Below are positions 1 through 7,414 of a stretch of DNA of 64,000 nucleotides, piece after piece (position 1 is the first letter of the stretch; each line of letters begins with the position of its first letter). Source of the stretch: Halomonas sp. TA22 (GTDB lineage: Bacteria; Pseudomonadota; Gammaproteobacteria; Pseudomonadales; Halomonadaceae). The position numbers were made by a program, and so were the translations under genes. The stretch is taken from the NCBI RefSeq assembly GCF_013009075.1, contig NZ_CP053108.1, positions 744,001 through 808,000 on the forward strand, read 5' to 3'. The notes beneath the pieces were generated by a model. That model was not told where the DNA came from, ran no database searches, and saw only the letters and a program-made list of their open reading frames with translations.

Positions 1-359
1 CATCGCCGCCGGGGCAGGAGCGGGCCGCGACGCTCTATGCCGGTGCCTGCGCCACCTGCCACGAAGCGGGCGGCCCGCTGCGGTTCCAGACACAGATCAG
101 CCTGGAGCGGGCGACCTCCCTCGCCCTGCCCGACCCGCGCAACGCCATCCAGGTCATCCTGCACGGCATCGACACGCCGACGCTCGAGGCGGAGCCGCTG
201 ATGCCGGGCTTCGCCAACGCCTTGAGCGACGAGCAGGTGGCGGACCTGACGGCCTATCTGCGCGCCCGCTTCACCGATCTGCCCGCCTGGGACGACCTGG
301 AAGACGAGGTCGCCCGTGCCCGCGCCTCGGACGCCGAACAGGAGACCACATCGCGATGA
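1..359 (+). CDS. c-type cytochrome subunit, C-terminal part (5' end outside window)
   Basis: The open frame enters from the left edge (first full codon at base 3) and stops with TGA at 357-359. It carries one heme-attachment motif, CATCH, encoded at 48-62, and a later PLMPGF stretch whose Met is a likely axial heme ligand. The length and position suggest the last heme domain of a larger, perhaps three-heme, membrane-associated cytochrome of the kind that accepts electrons from periplasmic dehydrogenases. The stop overlaps the start of the next gene by four bases (ATGA), so the three genes are probably translated together. Inference: this cytochrome takes electrons from the molybdopterin dehydrogenase encoded just downstream. 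The N-terminus and total heme number cannot be seen. Confidence 0.8.
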   Translation, partial: SPPGQERAATLYAGACATCHEAGGPLRFQTQISLERATSLALPDPRNAIQVILHGIDTPTLEAEPLMPGFANALSDEQVADLTAYLRARFTDLPAWDDLEDEVARARASDAEQETTSR

Positions 360-841
360 TCACCTTGACCGTGAACGGCCGGGAACACCGCATCGACGCC
401 GATCCGCAGACGCCGCTGCTCTACGTGCTGCGCGAGGACCTCGAGTTGAACGGGGCGAAGTTCGGCTGCGGCCTGGGGCAGTGCGGCTCGTGCATGGTGC
501 TGGCCGACGGCGCGCCGGTGATCTCCTGCGTCACCCCGCTGGCGGCCATGCAGGGTCGGAGGATCACGACCGTCGAGGACCTGGGCACCCTCGACGATCC
601 GGGACCGCTGCAGCGCGCCTTCATCGAGGAGCAGGCAGCCCAGTGCGGCTACTGCATCCCCGGTTTCATGATCAGCGCCCAGGCGCTGCTCGAGCGCACC
701 GCCTCGCCCACGGACGAGGAGATCGGCGATGCCCTGCACCCGCACCTGTGCCGCTGCGGCACCCACCTGAGGATCTTCAAGGCGGTACGCCGCGCCGCCC
801 AGCTCATGCAGGCCGAGGGTGCGCGGGAGGAGACATCATGA
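356..841 (+). CDS. [2Fe-2S] small subunit of a xanthine-dehydrogenase-family (isoquinoline/aldehyde oxidoreductase-like) enzyme
   Basis: This 161-residue protein has the two-cluster layout of the small subunit of molybdenum hydroxylases. Cys38, Cys43, Cys46 and Cys58 fit the plant-type ferredoxin cluster, and Cys96, Cys99, Cys131 and Cys133 (CGYC and CRC motifs) fit the second helical-domain cluster. It should pass electrons from the Mo-cofactor subunit to the cytochrome. It lacks a signal peptide; known relatives of this type are carried out of the cell by the Tat signal of the large subunit, which is present in the next gene. It overlaps the cytochrome gene upstream and the large-subunit gene downstream by four bases each. 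Family is clear; the substrate is not. Confidence 0.9.
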   Translation: MITLTVNGREHRIDADPQTPLLYVLREDLELNGAKFGCGLGQCGSCMVLADGAPVISCVTPLAAMQGRRITTVEDLGTLDDPGPLQRAFIEEQAAQCGYCIPGFMISAQALLERTASPTDEEIGDALHPHLCRCGTHLRIFKAVRRAAQLMQAEGAREETS

Positions 842-3093
842 CCCGGCCCGCGAACGCCTTCTCCCGCCCGCTCTCCAGGCGCGCCTTCCTCGGCGGCGGC
901 GCGCTGCTGGTCGGCTTCATGATGATGCCGGGACGCCTGTGGGCGCAGCAGGACGACGCTGCGCTACCCGGCTCCCTCGACGACGACCCGTTGCTCGACT
1001 CGTGGATTCGCATCGATGACGACGGCGCGATCACCGTCCTCACCGGCAAGGCGGAGCTGGGCCAGGGCATCAAGACGGCGCTGCTCCAGGTCGCTGCGGA
1101 GGAGCTCGGCGTCGGTCCCGACGCCATCGAACTGGTGACGCTGGTCACCGCCGACACCGCCAGGACGCCGGACGAGAGCTTCACCGCCGGCAGCCAGTCC
1201 ATGCAGGACAGCGCCACCGCCATCCTGCACGCCGCGGCGCAGGTGCGCGGCATCCTGCAGGCGCTGGCGGCGCAGCGCCTGGGCGTGCCGGCCGAGGAGC
1301 TGCGTGCCGGGGGCGGCGCCATCGTGGCGCCGGACGGCACGACGCTCGACTACGGCGAGCTGGTGGCCGGGGGGCACCTGGAGGGGATCGAGGCACGCCC
1401 CGACTCGCCATTGAAGGACCCCGGCGACTATGCGTTGATCGGGCGCGACGTGCCGCGGGTCGACATTCCGGCGAAGGTCACCGGCGCGCCGGCCTACGTG
1501 CAGGACATGCGCCTGCCGGGCATGGTGCATGCCCGCGTGGTTCGCCCGCCGAGCTATTCCGCCCGTTTGCGCGAAGTCGAGACCTCCGAGGTCGAGGACA
1601 TGCCCGGCGTGGTCGGCGTTCACCGCGACGGCAACTACCTCGCCGTGGTCGCCGAGCGCGAGTGGCAGGCGATCGTCGCCGCCCGCGTCCTCGCCCGTAC
1701 CGCGCGATGGGACGAGGCGCGGAGCCTGCCCGACGAGACCGCGCTGTTCGAGGCGCTGCTCGCCCTTGAGTCGGAGGACGACGTGGTCCACGACCGGCGG
1801 GAGATGCCGGCCGCGGCGGAAAGCGTGCACCGGCTGGAGGCGGAGTACCGGCGCGGCTACCAGATCCACGGCTCGATCGGCCCCTCCTGCGCCATCGGCC
1901 TGTTCGAGAACGACGCGCTGACGGTGTGGTCGCACGCCCAGGGCATGTACCCGCTGCGCGAAGCGCTGGCCGAGATGCTGGGCATGCCGGAGGAGCGGGT
2001 GCGCTGCATCCATGTCGAAGGCTCCGGCTGCTACGGCCACAATGGAGCCGACGACGCCGGGGCCGACGCCGCGCTGCTGGCGCGCGCGTTTCCCGGGCGG
2101 GCGGTGCGCGTGCAGTGGATGCGCGAGGAGGAGCACTGCTGGGAGCCGTTCGGCCCGGCCATGCTGTCGCGGGTTCGCGGCGCCCTCGACGCCGAGGGCC
2201 GGATCGTCGACTGGGACTACGAGGTCTGGAGCAACGCCCACTCGACCCGGCCCGGCGGCGCCGGGGCGCTGATGCCCGCCTGGCACCTGGCGCAGCCGTT
2301 CGAGCCCGAGCCCCCCACGCCGATCCCGCAGCCGACCGGCGGCGGCGATCGCAACGCGATCCCGCTCTACGCCCTGCCCAACGCGCGCGTCACCCACCAC
2401 TTCATCCCGCAGATGCCGCTGCGCGTCTCGGCGCTGCGCGCGCTGGGCGGCTACATGAACGTCTTCGCCCTGGAGAGCTTCATGGACGAGCTGGCGCGGG
2501 AGGCCGAGCTCGATCCCGTCGAATTCCGGCTACGCCATCTGCAGGACGAGCGGGCCCGAGACGTGATCGCGCTGGCGGCCGAGCGCTTCGACTGGGCAAA
2601 CGGTGCGACTCTTCCATCCGGACACGGCCGAGGCTTCGGCTTCGCCCAGTACAAGAACCTGGCGGCCTACTGCGCGGTGGCGGTGGAGGTGGCGGTCGAG
2701 CGGGAGACCGGGACCGCGCGCCTGGTCCGCGCGGTCGCCGCCATCGACAGCGGACAGGCGGTCAACCCCGACGGCATTCGCAACCAGACCGAGGGCGGCA
2801 TCATCCAGGCCACCAGCTGGACCTTGCTGGAGCAGGTCCGCTTCGACCGGACCCGCATCACCAGCCTCGACTGGAGCCGCTACCCGATACTGCGCTTCGA
2901 CCAGGTGCCCGATCCCGACCGCGTCGAGGTGCATGTGATCGACCGCCCGGGGGCTCCCTACCTGGGCACCGGCGAGGCCGCCCAGGGGCCGACCGCCGGC
3001 GCCATCGCCAACGCGATCGCCGACGCCACCGGCGTGCGGCTGCGCGAGCTTCCCATCACCCGTCAACGCATCAAGGCGGCGATCGGTCCATGA
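838..3093 (+). CDS. Tat-exported molybdopterin-binding large subunit, xanthine dehydrogenase family (aldehyde/isoquinoline oxidoreductase-like)
   Basis: The 751-residue protein begins with a twin-arginine signal (SRRAFLGGG, Arg14-Arg15) followed by a hydrophobic segment ending in an AxA-like LWA site, so the enzyme should act in the periplasm. Typical Mo-cofactor segments follow: GKAELGQGIKT near residue 70, GSGCYGHNGADDAG near residue 398, and GTGEAAQGPTAG near the C-terminus, where Glu713 matches the family's catalytic glutamate. The start at 838 was chosen because it overlaps the small-subunit stop (ATGA) and places the Tat signal at the N-terminus; the frame stays open farther upstream but that part reads as antisense noise. 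The family oxidises aldehydes or N-heterocycles; which one here cannot be told. The gene is not followed by visible maturation factors. Confidence 0.9.
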   Translation: MTRPANAFSRPLSRRAFLGGGALLVGFMMMPGRLWAQQDDAALPGSLDDDPLLDSWIRIDDDGAITVLTGKAELGQGIKTALLQVAAEELGVGPDAIELVTLVTADTARTPDESFTAGSQSMQDSATAILHAAAQVRGILQALAAQRLGVPAEELRAGGGAIVAPDGTTLDYGELVAGGHLEGIEARPDSPLKDPGDYALIGRDVPRVDIPAKVTGAPAYVQDMRLPGMVHARVVRPPSYSARLREVETSEVEDMPGVVGVHRDGNYLAVVAEREWQAIVAARVLARTARWDEARSLPDETALFEALLALESEDDVVHDRREMPAAAESVHRLEAEYRRGYQIHGSIGPSCAIGLFENDALTVWSHAQGMYPLREALAEMLGMPEERVRCIHVEGSGCYGHNGADDAGADAALLARAFPGRAVRVQWMREEEHCWEPFGPAMLSRVRGALDAEGRIVDWDYEVWSNAHSTRPGGAGALMPAWHLAQPFEPEPPTPIPQPTGGGDRNAIPLYALPNARVTHHFIPQMPLRVSALRALGGYMNVFALESFMDELAREAELDPVEFRLRHLQDERARDVIALAAERFDWANGATLPSGHGRGFGFAQYKNLAAYCAVAVEVAVERETGTARLVRAVAAIDSGQAVNPDGIRNQTEGGIIQATSWTLLEQVRFDRTRITSLDWSRYPILRFDQVPDPDRVEVHVIDRPGAPYLGTGEAAQGPTAGAIANAIADATGVRLRELPITRQRIKAAIGP

Positions 3094-3126
3094 CGTCTCG
3101 ATGCGCCATGCGGCAGCGTCCACCTG

Positions 3127-3891
3127 CTAGCGATTCTGGCCGCGATGCGCCCACCCCGTCATGCGCTTCTCCAGAAAGGCGAAGAGCTCGTACATCACCA
3201 TCGCCATGGCGCTGATCACCACTAGTCCGGCAAACACCAATGGCATCCGCATCTGCGAACCGGCGCTCATCATCAGGTAGCCGATGCCCTGGTTGGAAGC
3301 CACCGTCTCCGAGACCACCGTACCGACGAAGGCCAGCGTGATGGCGATCTTGAGCGAGGCGAAGAAGTAGGGCAGCGAGCGTGGCAGGCCGACCTTGAGC
3401 AACACGTCCAGCCGACGCGCGCCCAGTACGCGCAGCACATCCTCGAGCTCCGGCTCCAGGGTCGCGAGCCCGGTGGCGACGTTGACCACGATGGGGAAGA
3501 AGCAGATCAGGAAGGCGGTGAGGATCGCCGGCACCGAGCCGATGCCGAACCACACTACCAGGATCGGCACGAAAGCGACCTTGGGTATGGCGTTGAAGCC
3601 CACCAGCAGCGGATAGCAGGCGTGGTAGAGAAAGCGCGACGAGCCGACGACGAAGCCCAGCGCCAGCCCCACCACCACGCCAAGGGCGAAGCCCGCCATG
3701 GTGGTCCAGAAGGTCTGCCAGGAGTGCACGCCGATGGGCCCGGCGAAGGTGACCAGTGCCTGGGCGGTGGCCCAGGGGCCGGGGAAGATGAATTCGGGCA
3801 CGCCCATGATCCGCACGATCGCTTCCCAGATCGCGACCAGCCCGACGACGGCCACCCAGGGGGCGATCCGCTCACGTGTCCTTGGGGTCAT
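3127..3891 (-). CDS. ABC transporter permease (SsuC/TauC/ThiX-type)
   Basis: This 254-residue protein has the multi-helix pattern of binding-protein-dependent importer permeases, with the conserved cytoplasmic EAA-like loop around FNAIPKVAFVPILVVWFGIG that docks on the ATPase. It is the last gene of a three-gene unit read from the solute-binding protein through the ATPase; its ATG overlaps the ATPase stop (ATGA, 3888-3891). Close relatives transport sulfonates, nitrate, pyrimidine precursors or aromatic N-compounds, so the substrate cannot be fixed from sequence. The candidate sigma-54 promoter in front of the operon points to nitrogen-related control. Confidence 0.9.
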   Translation of the reverse strand: MTPRTRERIAPWVAVVGLVAIWEAIVRIMGVPEFIFPGPWATAQALVTFAGPIGVHSWQTFWTTMAGFALGVVVGLALGFVVGSSRFLYHACYPLLVGFNAIPKVAFVPILVVWFGIGSVPAILTAFLICFFPIVVNVATGLATLEPELEDVLRVLGARRLDVLLKVGLPRSLPYFFASLKIAITLAFVGTVVSETVASNQGIGYLMMSAGSQMRMPLVFAGLVVISAMAMVMYELFAFLEKRMTGWAHRGQNR

Positions 3892-4691
3892 GTCCGCCCT
3901 CCTCTTATCTCGCCTATCCTGGCACGCAGCTCGAGCACCAGTTGAGTGAAGGGCTCGCTGTAGGTCACCTCCAGCTCACGGGGGCGGGGCAGCTCAATCT
4001 CGCGACATTCCAGGATACGACCGGGGCGCTTGCTCATCACGTAGACGGTGTCGGCCAGAAAGGCGGCCTCGCGCAGGTCGTGGGTGACCAGCACCACGGT
4101 GAAGCGCTGCGCCTCCCACAGGTCGCGCAGAATGCACCACAGCTCCTCCCGGGTGAAGGCGTCCAGCGCCCCGAACGGCTCGTCGAGCATCAACAGGCGC
4201 GGCTCGTGGATCAGTGCTCGACAGATCGAGGCGCGCTGCTGCATGCCACCGGAGAGCTGCCACGGGTACTGGTCTTCATACCCCTCCAAACCCACGGTCT
4301 TGAGCAGCTGGCGGGCGCGCTCGCGAAACTCCTCCTTGCGCTTGCGGAACTGCGAGCGATACGGCTTGACGATCTCCAGCGGCAGCAGCACGTTGTCCAG
4401 CGTGGTGCGCCATGGCAACAGATTGGCATTCTGGAATGCCATGCCGCTAATCTTGAGCGGCCCGCTGACCGGCTCGCCATCGACCGTCACGCATCCTTGC
4501 GTGGGGCCGTGTAGCCCCGTACATAGCTTCATGAAGGTGGACTTGCCGCAACCGCTCGGCCCGACGAAGGCGACGAATTCACCCTCCTCGATATCGAGGG
4601 TGATCTCCTCGATGGCGTTGCCGCTGGTGTCGTAGGCCAGACTGACCCCATCGAAGCGCACGAAGGGCGTGAAAGCTGCCAATGTCGTCAC
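3888..4691 (-). CDS. ABC transporter ATP-binding protein (SsuB/TauB-type)
   Basis: All ATPase motifs are present in 267 residues: Walker A GPSGCGKST, Q-loop (MAFQNANLLPW), signature LSGGMQQR, Walker B LLMLDEPFGALD and the switch histidine in LVTHD. It powers the importer whose permease and solute-binding protein flank it. Translation appears to begin at a GTG (MTTLAAF) that overlaps the TGA of the solute-binding gene (GTGA, 4688-4691), which implies translational coupling along the operon. Sequence resembles the aliphatic sulfonate/taurine/nitrate branch, but that branch also includes transporters for thiamine precursors and other small molecules. Confidence 0.93.
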   Translation of the reverse strand: MTTLAAFTPFVRFDGVSLAYDTSGNAIEEITLDIEEGEFVAFVGPSGCGKSTFMKLCTGLHGPTQGCVTVDGEPVSGPLKISGMAFQNANLLPWRTTLDNVLLPLEIVKPYRSQFRKRKEEFRERARQLLKTVGLEGYEDQYPWQLSGGMQQRASICRALIHEPRLLMLDEPFGALDAFTREELWCILRDLWEAQRFTVVLVTHDLREAAFLADTVYVMSKRPGRILECREIELPRPRELEVTYSEPFTQLVLELRARIGEIRGGRT

Positions 4692-5734
4692 TCCGAGCGC
4701 TCGGGGAAGATCATGCGCGCTTCCTGTTGAGGCAGGAAGCGTGAGGTAAAGACCTGTTCGGCCTCAGGGACGGCAGCCAGCCCGTAGGCATCGGCCACTT
4801 GTTGGATCGACTCGCGCAGGCGCGCCTCATCGACGGCACCGGCACCATTGGCACGCGCCTCCTCGGTATCGATGGAGCCCTCGATGGCGAGCTTGAGCCG
4901 CCGCGTCTCCATCTCCACATCGATCAGCCCATCGCGGGCGCGCACGTATTCGATGGCGGCGTCGGGATCGGCCAATGTCTCCTTCAACGCCCGGTTGAAG
5001 GCGCGCAGGAAGCCCTCCACTGCCTCGGGGTTCTGCTCGGCGAAATCCTGGCGAGCCATGATCGCGTTGCCGTAGAGCGGTACGCCGTAGTCGGGGAACG
5101 GCATGATGGTCAGCGCCTCCTCGCTCATGCCGCGCCCTTCGAGATTGAGCAGGCTGGTGAAGTAGAAACCGGTGATGGCATCCACGTCGCCACGCTCGAG
5201 CAGCGTCTCGCGCAGCGCCGGATCGACGTTCTGCCAGGTCACGCTGTCGGTATCGATGCCATTGGCGTTGGCGAAGATCCCCCAGGCCCGGTAGCCGGTA
5301 TCGAAGGCCGGCGCAGCCAGGGTCTTGCCGACCAGATCAGCGGGCGTTTCGATGTCTCGATCCTTGCGTGCCAGTACCGCTGCCGGCGAACCGTCGTAGA
5401 CTACGTAGACGCCCTGGATGCCCGGGGCATCGGGGTTCTCGGCGAGGAACTCGACCAGGGCGTTGAGATCGCCGAAGCCCATCTCGTAGGCACCGGAGGC
5501 GATACGATTGATCGCCCCGGCGGAGCCGCTGCCGGAATCGACCTGCACGGACAATCCTTCGTCGGCGAAATAGCCCCGGTCGACCGCCATCAGGAAGGGC
5601 GCCGAAGGCCCCTCGAAGCGCCAGTCGAGTTGGAAACGGATACGTGTCTCATCGGCATGCGACAACGAGGCGGAGCACAGGGAGAAGCCAAGCAGCCCGG
5701 CGATCAGCGCCTGGCGGGAACGGAAGCGACTCAT
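4688..5734 (-). CDS. ABC transporter periplasmic solute-binding protein (NMT1/SsuA-like)
   Basis: The 348-residue product starts with a signal peptide (SRFRSRQALIAGLLGFSLC, probable cleavage after SHA near residue 26) and continues with the NMT1/THI5-like fold pattern FQLDWRFEGPSAPFLMAVDRG, followed by the GSGSAGAINRIASGAYEMGF ligand-site region. The ATG at 5734 was preferred over an upstream in-frame start at 5836 because it sits directly before the signal peptide and because the candidate sigma-54 promoter lies between the two. It is the first gene of the importer operon. The ligand is unknown; the family binds sulfonates, nitrate, hydroxymethylpyrimidine-type precursors and various heterocycles. 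Confidence 0.88.
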   Translation of the reverse strand: MSRFRSRQALIAGLLGFSLCSASLSHADETRIRFQLDWRFEGPSAPFLMAVDRGYFADEGLSVQVDSGSGSAGAINRIASGAYEMGFGDLNALVEFLAENPDAPGIQGVYVVYDGSPAAVLARKDRDIETPADLVGKTLAAPAFDTGYRAWGIFANANGIDTDSVTWQNVDPALRETLLERGDVDAITGFYFTSLLNLEGRGMSEEALTIMPFPDYGVPLYGNAIMARQDFAEQNPEAVEGFLRAFNRALKETLADPDAAIEYVRARDGLIDVEMETRRLKLAIEGSIDTEEARANGAGAVDEARLRESIQQVADAYGLAAVPEAEQVFTSRFLPQQEARMIFPERSE

Positions 5735-5770
5735 GAAGAAGATCTCTACATTAGGTGGTCGCTTTTGTAA

Positions 5771-5787
5771 TGCAGTTTTCTTGCCAA
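5771..5787 (-). promoter_or_regulatory. candidate sigma-54 (RpoN) -24/-12 promoter of the ABC importer
   Basis: On the minus strand the bases read TTGGCAAGAAAACTGCA. The GG (plus-strand 5784-5785) and GC (5772-5773) doublets are separated by exactly ten bases, as in the consensus TGGCACG-N4-TTGCW, and only two consensus bases differ. The predicted start of transcription is about 26 bases ahead of the ATG of the solute-binding gene. Sigma-54 promoters need an enhancer-binding activator; a dyad resembling an NtrC site lies about 125 bases upstream. Confidence 0.6.
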
Positions 5788-5887
5788 TGTCTCGCGAAAC
5801 ACCAAACGTCAATCTTTGCGCGCCATCTTGGGGCACCGTACTCCGGGCGACACTACTCGGGACGCACTAAAATGGAACGCACAGAAA

Positions 5888-5918
5888 ACAACAAGGCACC
5901 AATAGGATGCCTTGTTGT
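5888..5918 (-). terminator. possible terminator of the bacterioferritin gene
   Basis: Two perfect 11-base arms (5888-5898 and 5908-5918) enclose a nine-base loop. Read on the minus strand, downstream of the bacterioferritin stop, the stem is followed by TTTTCTGT. The stem is only moderately GC-rich and the T run is short. The same bases contain an NtrC-like site, so this hairpin may instead be, or also be, a protein-binding dyad. Confidence 0.45.
5895..5911 (-). promoter_or_regulatory. NtrC-like enhancer site upstream of the sigma-54 promoter
   Basis: The plus-strand 17-mer GGCACCAATAGGATGCC compares with the NtrC consensus TGCACCANNNTGGTGCA: the left half matches GCACCA fully and the right half differs at two positions. 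It is placed roughly 125 bases from the -24/-12 element, a usual enhancer distance. It forms the centre of a longer perfect-armed dyad that could equally be the bacterioferritin terminator, so the two readings compete. Confidence 0.4.
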
Positions 5919-5991
5919 GTATGACAGTTAACTGAAAGGGTGCACGCTAGCCGGATGTATATCGCACCCGGCCATGCAGCCCATTAACGGA

Positions 5992-6474
5992 TCACTCGTC
6001 GCCCGCTTCCTGCATCTGGCGCAACATGTAGTTCTCGATACCGACCTTGTCGATCAGACCCAGCTCGGTCTCGATGTGATCGATGTGCTCCTCTTCATCG
6101 GCGAGGATGTCGCGGAACATGTCGCGGGTGACATAATCCTTGACCTGTTCGCAGTAGGTGATCGCCTCGATATAGTCGTTGCGACCCTCGTGCTCGATGC
6201 GCAGGTCAGCCTCGAGCATCTCGCGCACGTTCTCACCGATGTGCAGTTTGCCGAGATCCTGTAGATTGGGCACGCCTTCCAGGAACAGGATACGCTCGAT
6301 CAACTTGTCGGCGTGCTTCATCTCGTCGATCGATTCTTCGTACTCCCACTTGGCCAGTGCCTTGAGGCCCCAGTCCTTGTACATCTTGGCATGTAGGAAG
6401 TATTGATTGATGGCTACCAGTTCGTTGCCGAGGGCAATATTAAGGTAGCTGATAACCTTGGCGTCGCCTTTCAT
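5992..6474 (-). CDS. bfr: bacterioferritin, heme-binding iron-storage subunit
   Basis: The 160-residue protein matches bacterioferritin along its full length. The di-iron ferroxidase ligands are all present (Glu18, Glu51, His54, Glu94, Glu127, His130), as is Met52, the heme ligand shared between two subunits. It should assemble into a 24-subunit shell that oxidises Fe(II) and stores ferric mineral in the cytoplasm. A clear ribosome site (GAGGAGAA) precedes the ATG. The gene for its reductase partner Bfd lies about 200 bases upstream on the same strand, the usual pairing for iron release. Confidence 0.96.
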   Translation of the reverse strand: MKGDAKVISYLNIALGNELVAINQYFLHAKMYKDWGLKALAKWEYEESIDEMKHADKLIERILFLEGVPNLQDLGKLHIGENVREMLEADLRIEHEGRNDYIEAITYCEQVKDYVTRDMFRDILADEEEHIDHIETELGLIDKVGIENYMLRQMQEAGDE

Positions 6475-6678
6475 TGACGGTTCTCCTCAAGACGTGGTCA
6501 TGACAAAACATAGACATGAGTGTCGCCTGTGTTGGCGACGACTGGAAGAGTATTGCCAAAAAAAGGGAAAAAGTCTAATAAAACAGTATCTTGGGACAGA
6601 GTCGCATTTGCCAGGAATTAGCGCCTGCCAATCGCAATAACTCAGAGGCAGGAACCTCGTACGAGGCGAGCCCTTCGA

Positions 6679-6885
6679 TCAGACTGCGTAGGCAAGATTG
6701 CTGTCTGCAAAGGTCATCTCGGCACTGACCGCATCACGGGTAATCGTTTTACCCACACAGGCACATTTGCCGCACTGGGTGGCACAGCCCGTCTGCTCGC
6801 GCACTTCACGCCAGCTGCGTGCACCGTCGCTGACAGCCTCACGAATGGCCCGATCGGTTACACCCTTGCATAGACATACGAACAT
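6679..6885 (-). CDS. bfd: bacterioferritin-associated ferredoxin Bfd
   Basis: This 68-residue protein has the Bfd [2Fe-2S] pattern: a CLC motif at the N-terminus and CATQCGKCAC near residue 35, with the helix-rich BFD-like fold between. It reduces the ferric core of bacterioferritin through the shared heme so that iron can be released. Start: the ATG at 6885 has GAGGTG five bases upstream; an in-frame GTG immediately before it (6888) would have almost no spacing, so the ATG is preferred. A Fur-like dyad lies about 30 bases upstream. The C-terminal 20 residues after the cysteines are less typical. Confidence 0.92.
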   Translation of the reverse strand: MFVCLCKGVTDRAIREAVSDGARSWREVREQTGCATQCGKCACVGKTITRDAVSAEMTFADSNLAYAV

Positions 6886-6914
6886 CACATCACCTCGCTA
6901 CGCATCGCTGAGGT

Positions 6915-6929
6915 GAATGTAAATGATTC
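6915..6929. promoter_or_regulatory. weak Fur-box-like dyad upstream of bfd
   Basis: The bases GAATGTAAATGATTC form an imperfect inverted repeat (GAAT/ATTC arms) and share the AATGAT core with the Fur consensus. It is 30-45 bases ahead of the bfd start. Bfd genes are commonly iron-regulated, but the match is partial. Confidence 0.3.
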
Positions 6930-6952
6930 GCAGAAGCTCTTGCAATAGCGGG

Positions 6953-7408
6953 TTACGACTTTTTACGTTTTTCCGCCTTGGGCAGCACCACGACCTGGGT
7001 GCCGGAGGCAATATCCGACCAGCTACGACGCTGCGAATCGAACAGAACCCACCAGTAGCCGAGCCCAAACGCAGCGAGCGAGACCCCGGCCACCAGGAAG
7101 CGCACCAGGCACTGCGTCAGCGTCAGGCTGGTCCCCTCCGGCGTCTGGACGCGCAGGCGCCATGCCTGCATGCCCAGCGTCATGCCGGCACGCATCCAGA
7201 AGAAGGCAAAAAAGGCAAAGGTGACAATGAACAGCAGGCTGTGAAATAGCGGCGTCTCGTTGGCCTCACCATGATTGAGCGCCACACCGACGAAACCGAT
7301 CATCATCCAGACGGCGACGATCAGCAGCAGGTCATAGAGCATCGCGGCAAGCCGGCGCAGCAGGCCTGCCGGCCAGGTATTGTCGAGTTCAGTGAAACGT
7401 CTTCGCAT
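6953..7408 (-). CDS. RDD-family small membrane protein
   Basis: The 151-residue product has three hydrophobic segments and the RDD signature: an Arg followed by RLAAMLYDLLL with the Asp in the first helix, then TLGMQAWRLRV before the middle of the protein. The C-terminus ends in a basic tail (KAEKRKKS). The ATG at 7408 is used; a TTG directly before it is possible. It begins seven bases after the lptG stop, so it is likely co-transcribed with lptF-lptG. RDD proteins of related organisms sit in the same place; their role is not settled, with some members proposed to be Na+/H+ exchangers. Confidence 0.85.
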   Translation of the reverse strand: MRRRFTELDNTWPAGLLRRLAAMLYDLLLIVAVWMMIGFVGVALNHGEANETPLFHSLLFIVTFAFFAFFWMRAGMTLGMQAWRLRVQTPEGTSLTLTQCLVRFLVAGVSLAAFGLGYWWVLFDSQRRSWSDIASGTQVVVLPKAEKRKKS

Positions 7409-7414
7409 CAAATC

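Noticed and set aside
964-2400. Long open reading frame (478 codons) on the minus strand opposite the molybdopterin subunit gene
   Set aside because: High-GC genes often leave an opposite frame open. The product has a low-complexity Arg/Ala/Gly/His composition and no known motif, while the plus strand encodes a clear enzyme.
5735-5991. Riboswitch (for example thiamine pyrophosphate) in the leader of the ABC importer
   Set aside because: The leader lacks the conserved CTGAGA and ACCTGATC-type elements; a sigma-54 promoter explains the region better and leaves a leader of only about 26 bases.
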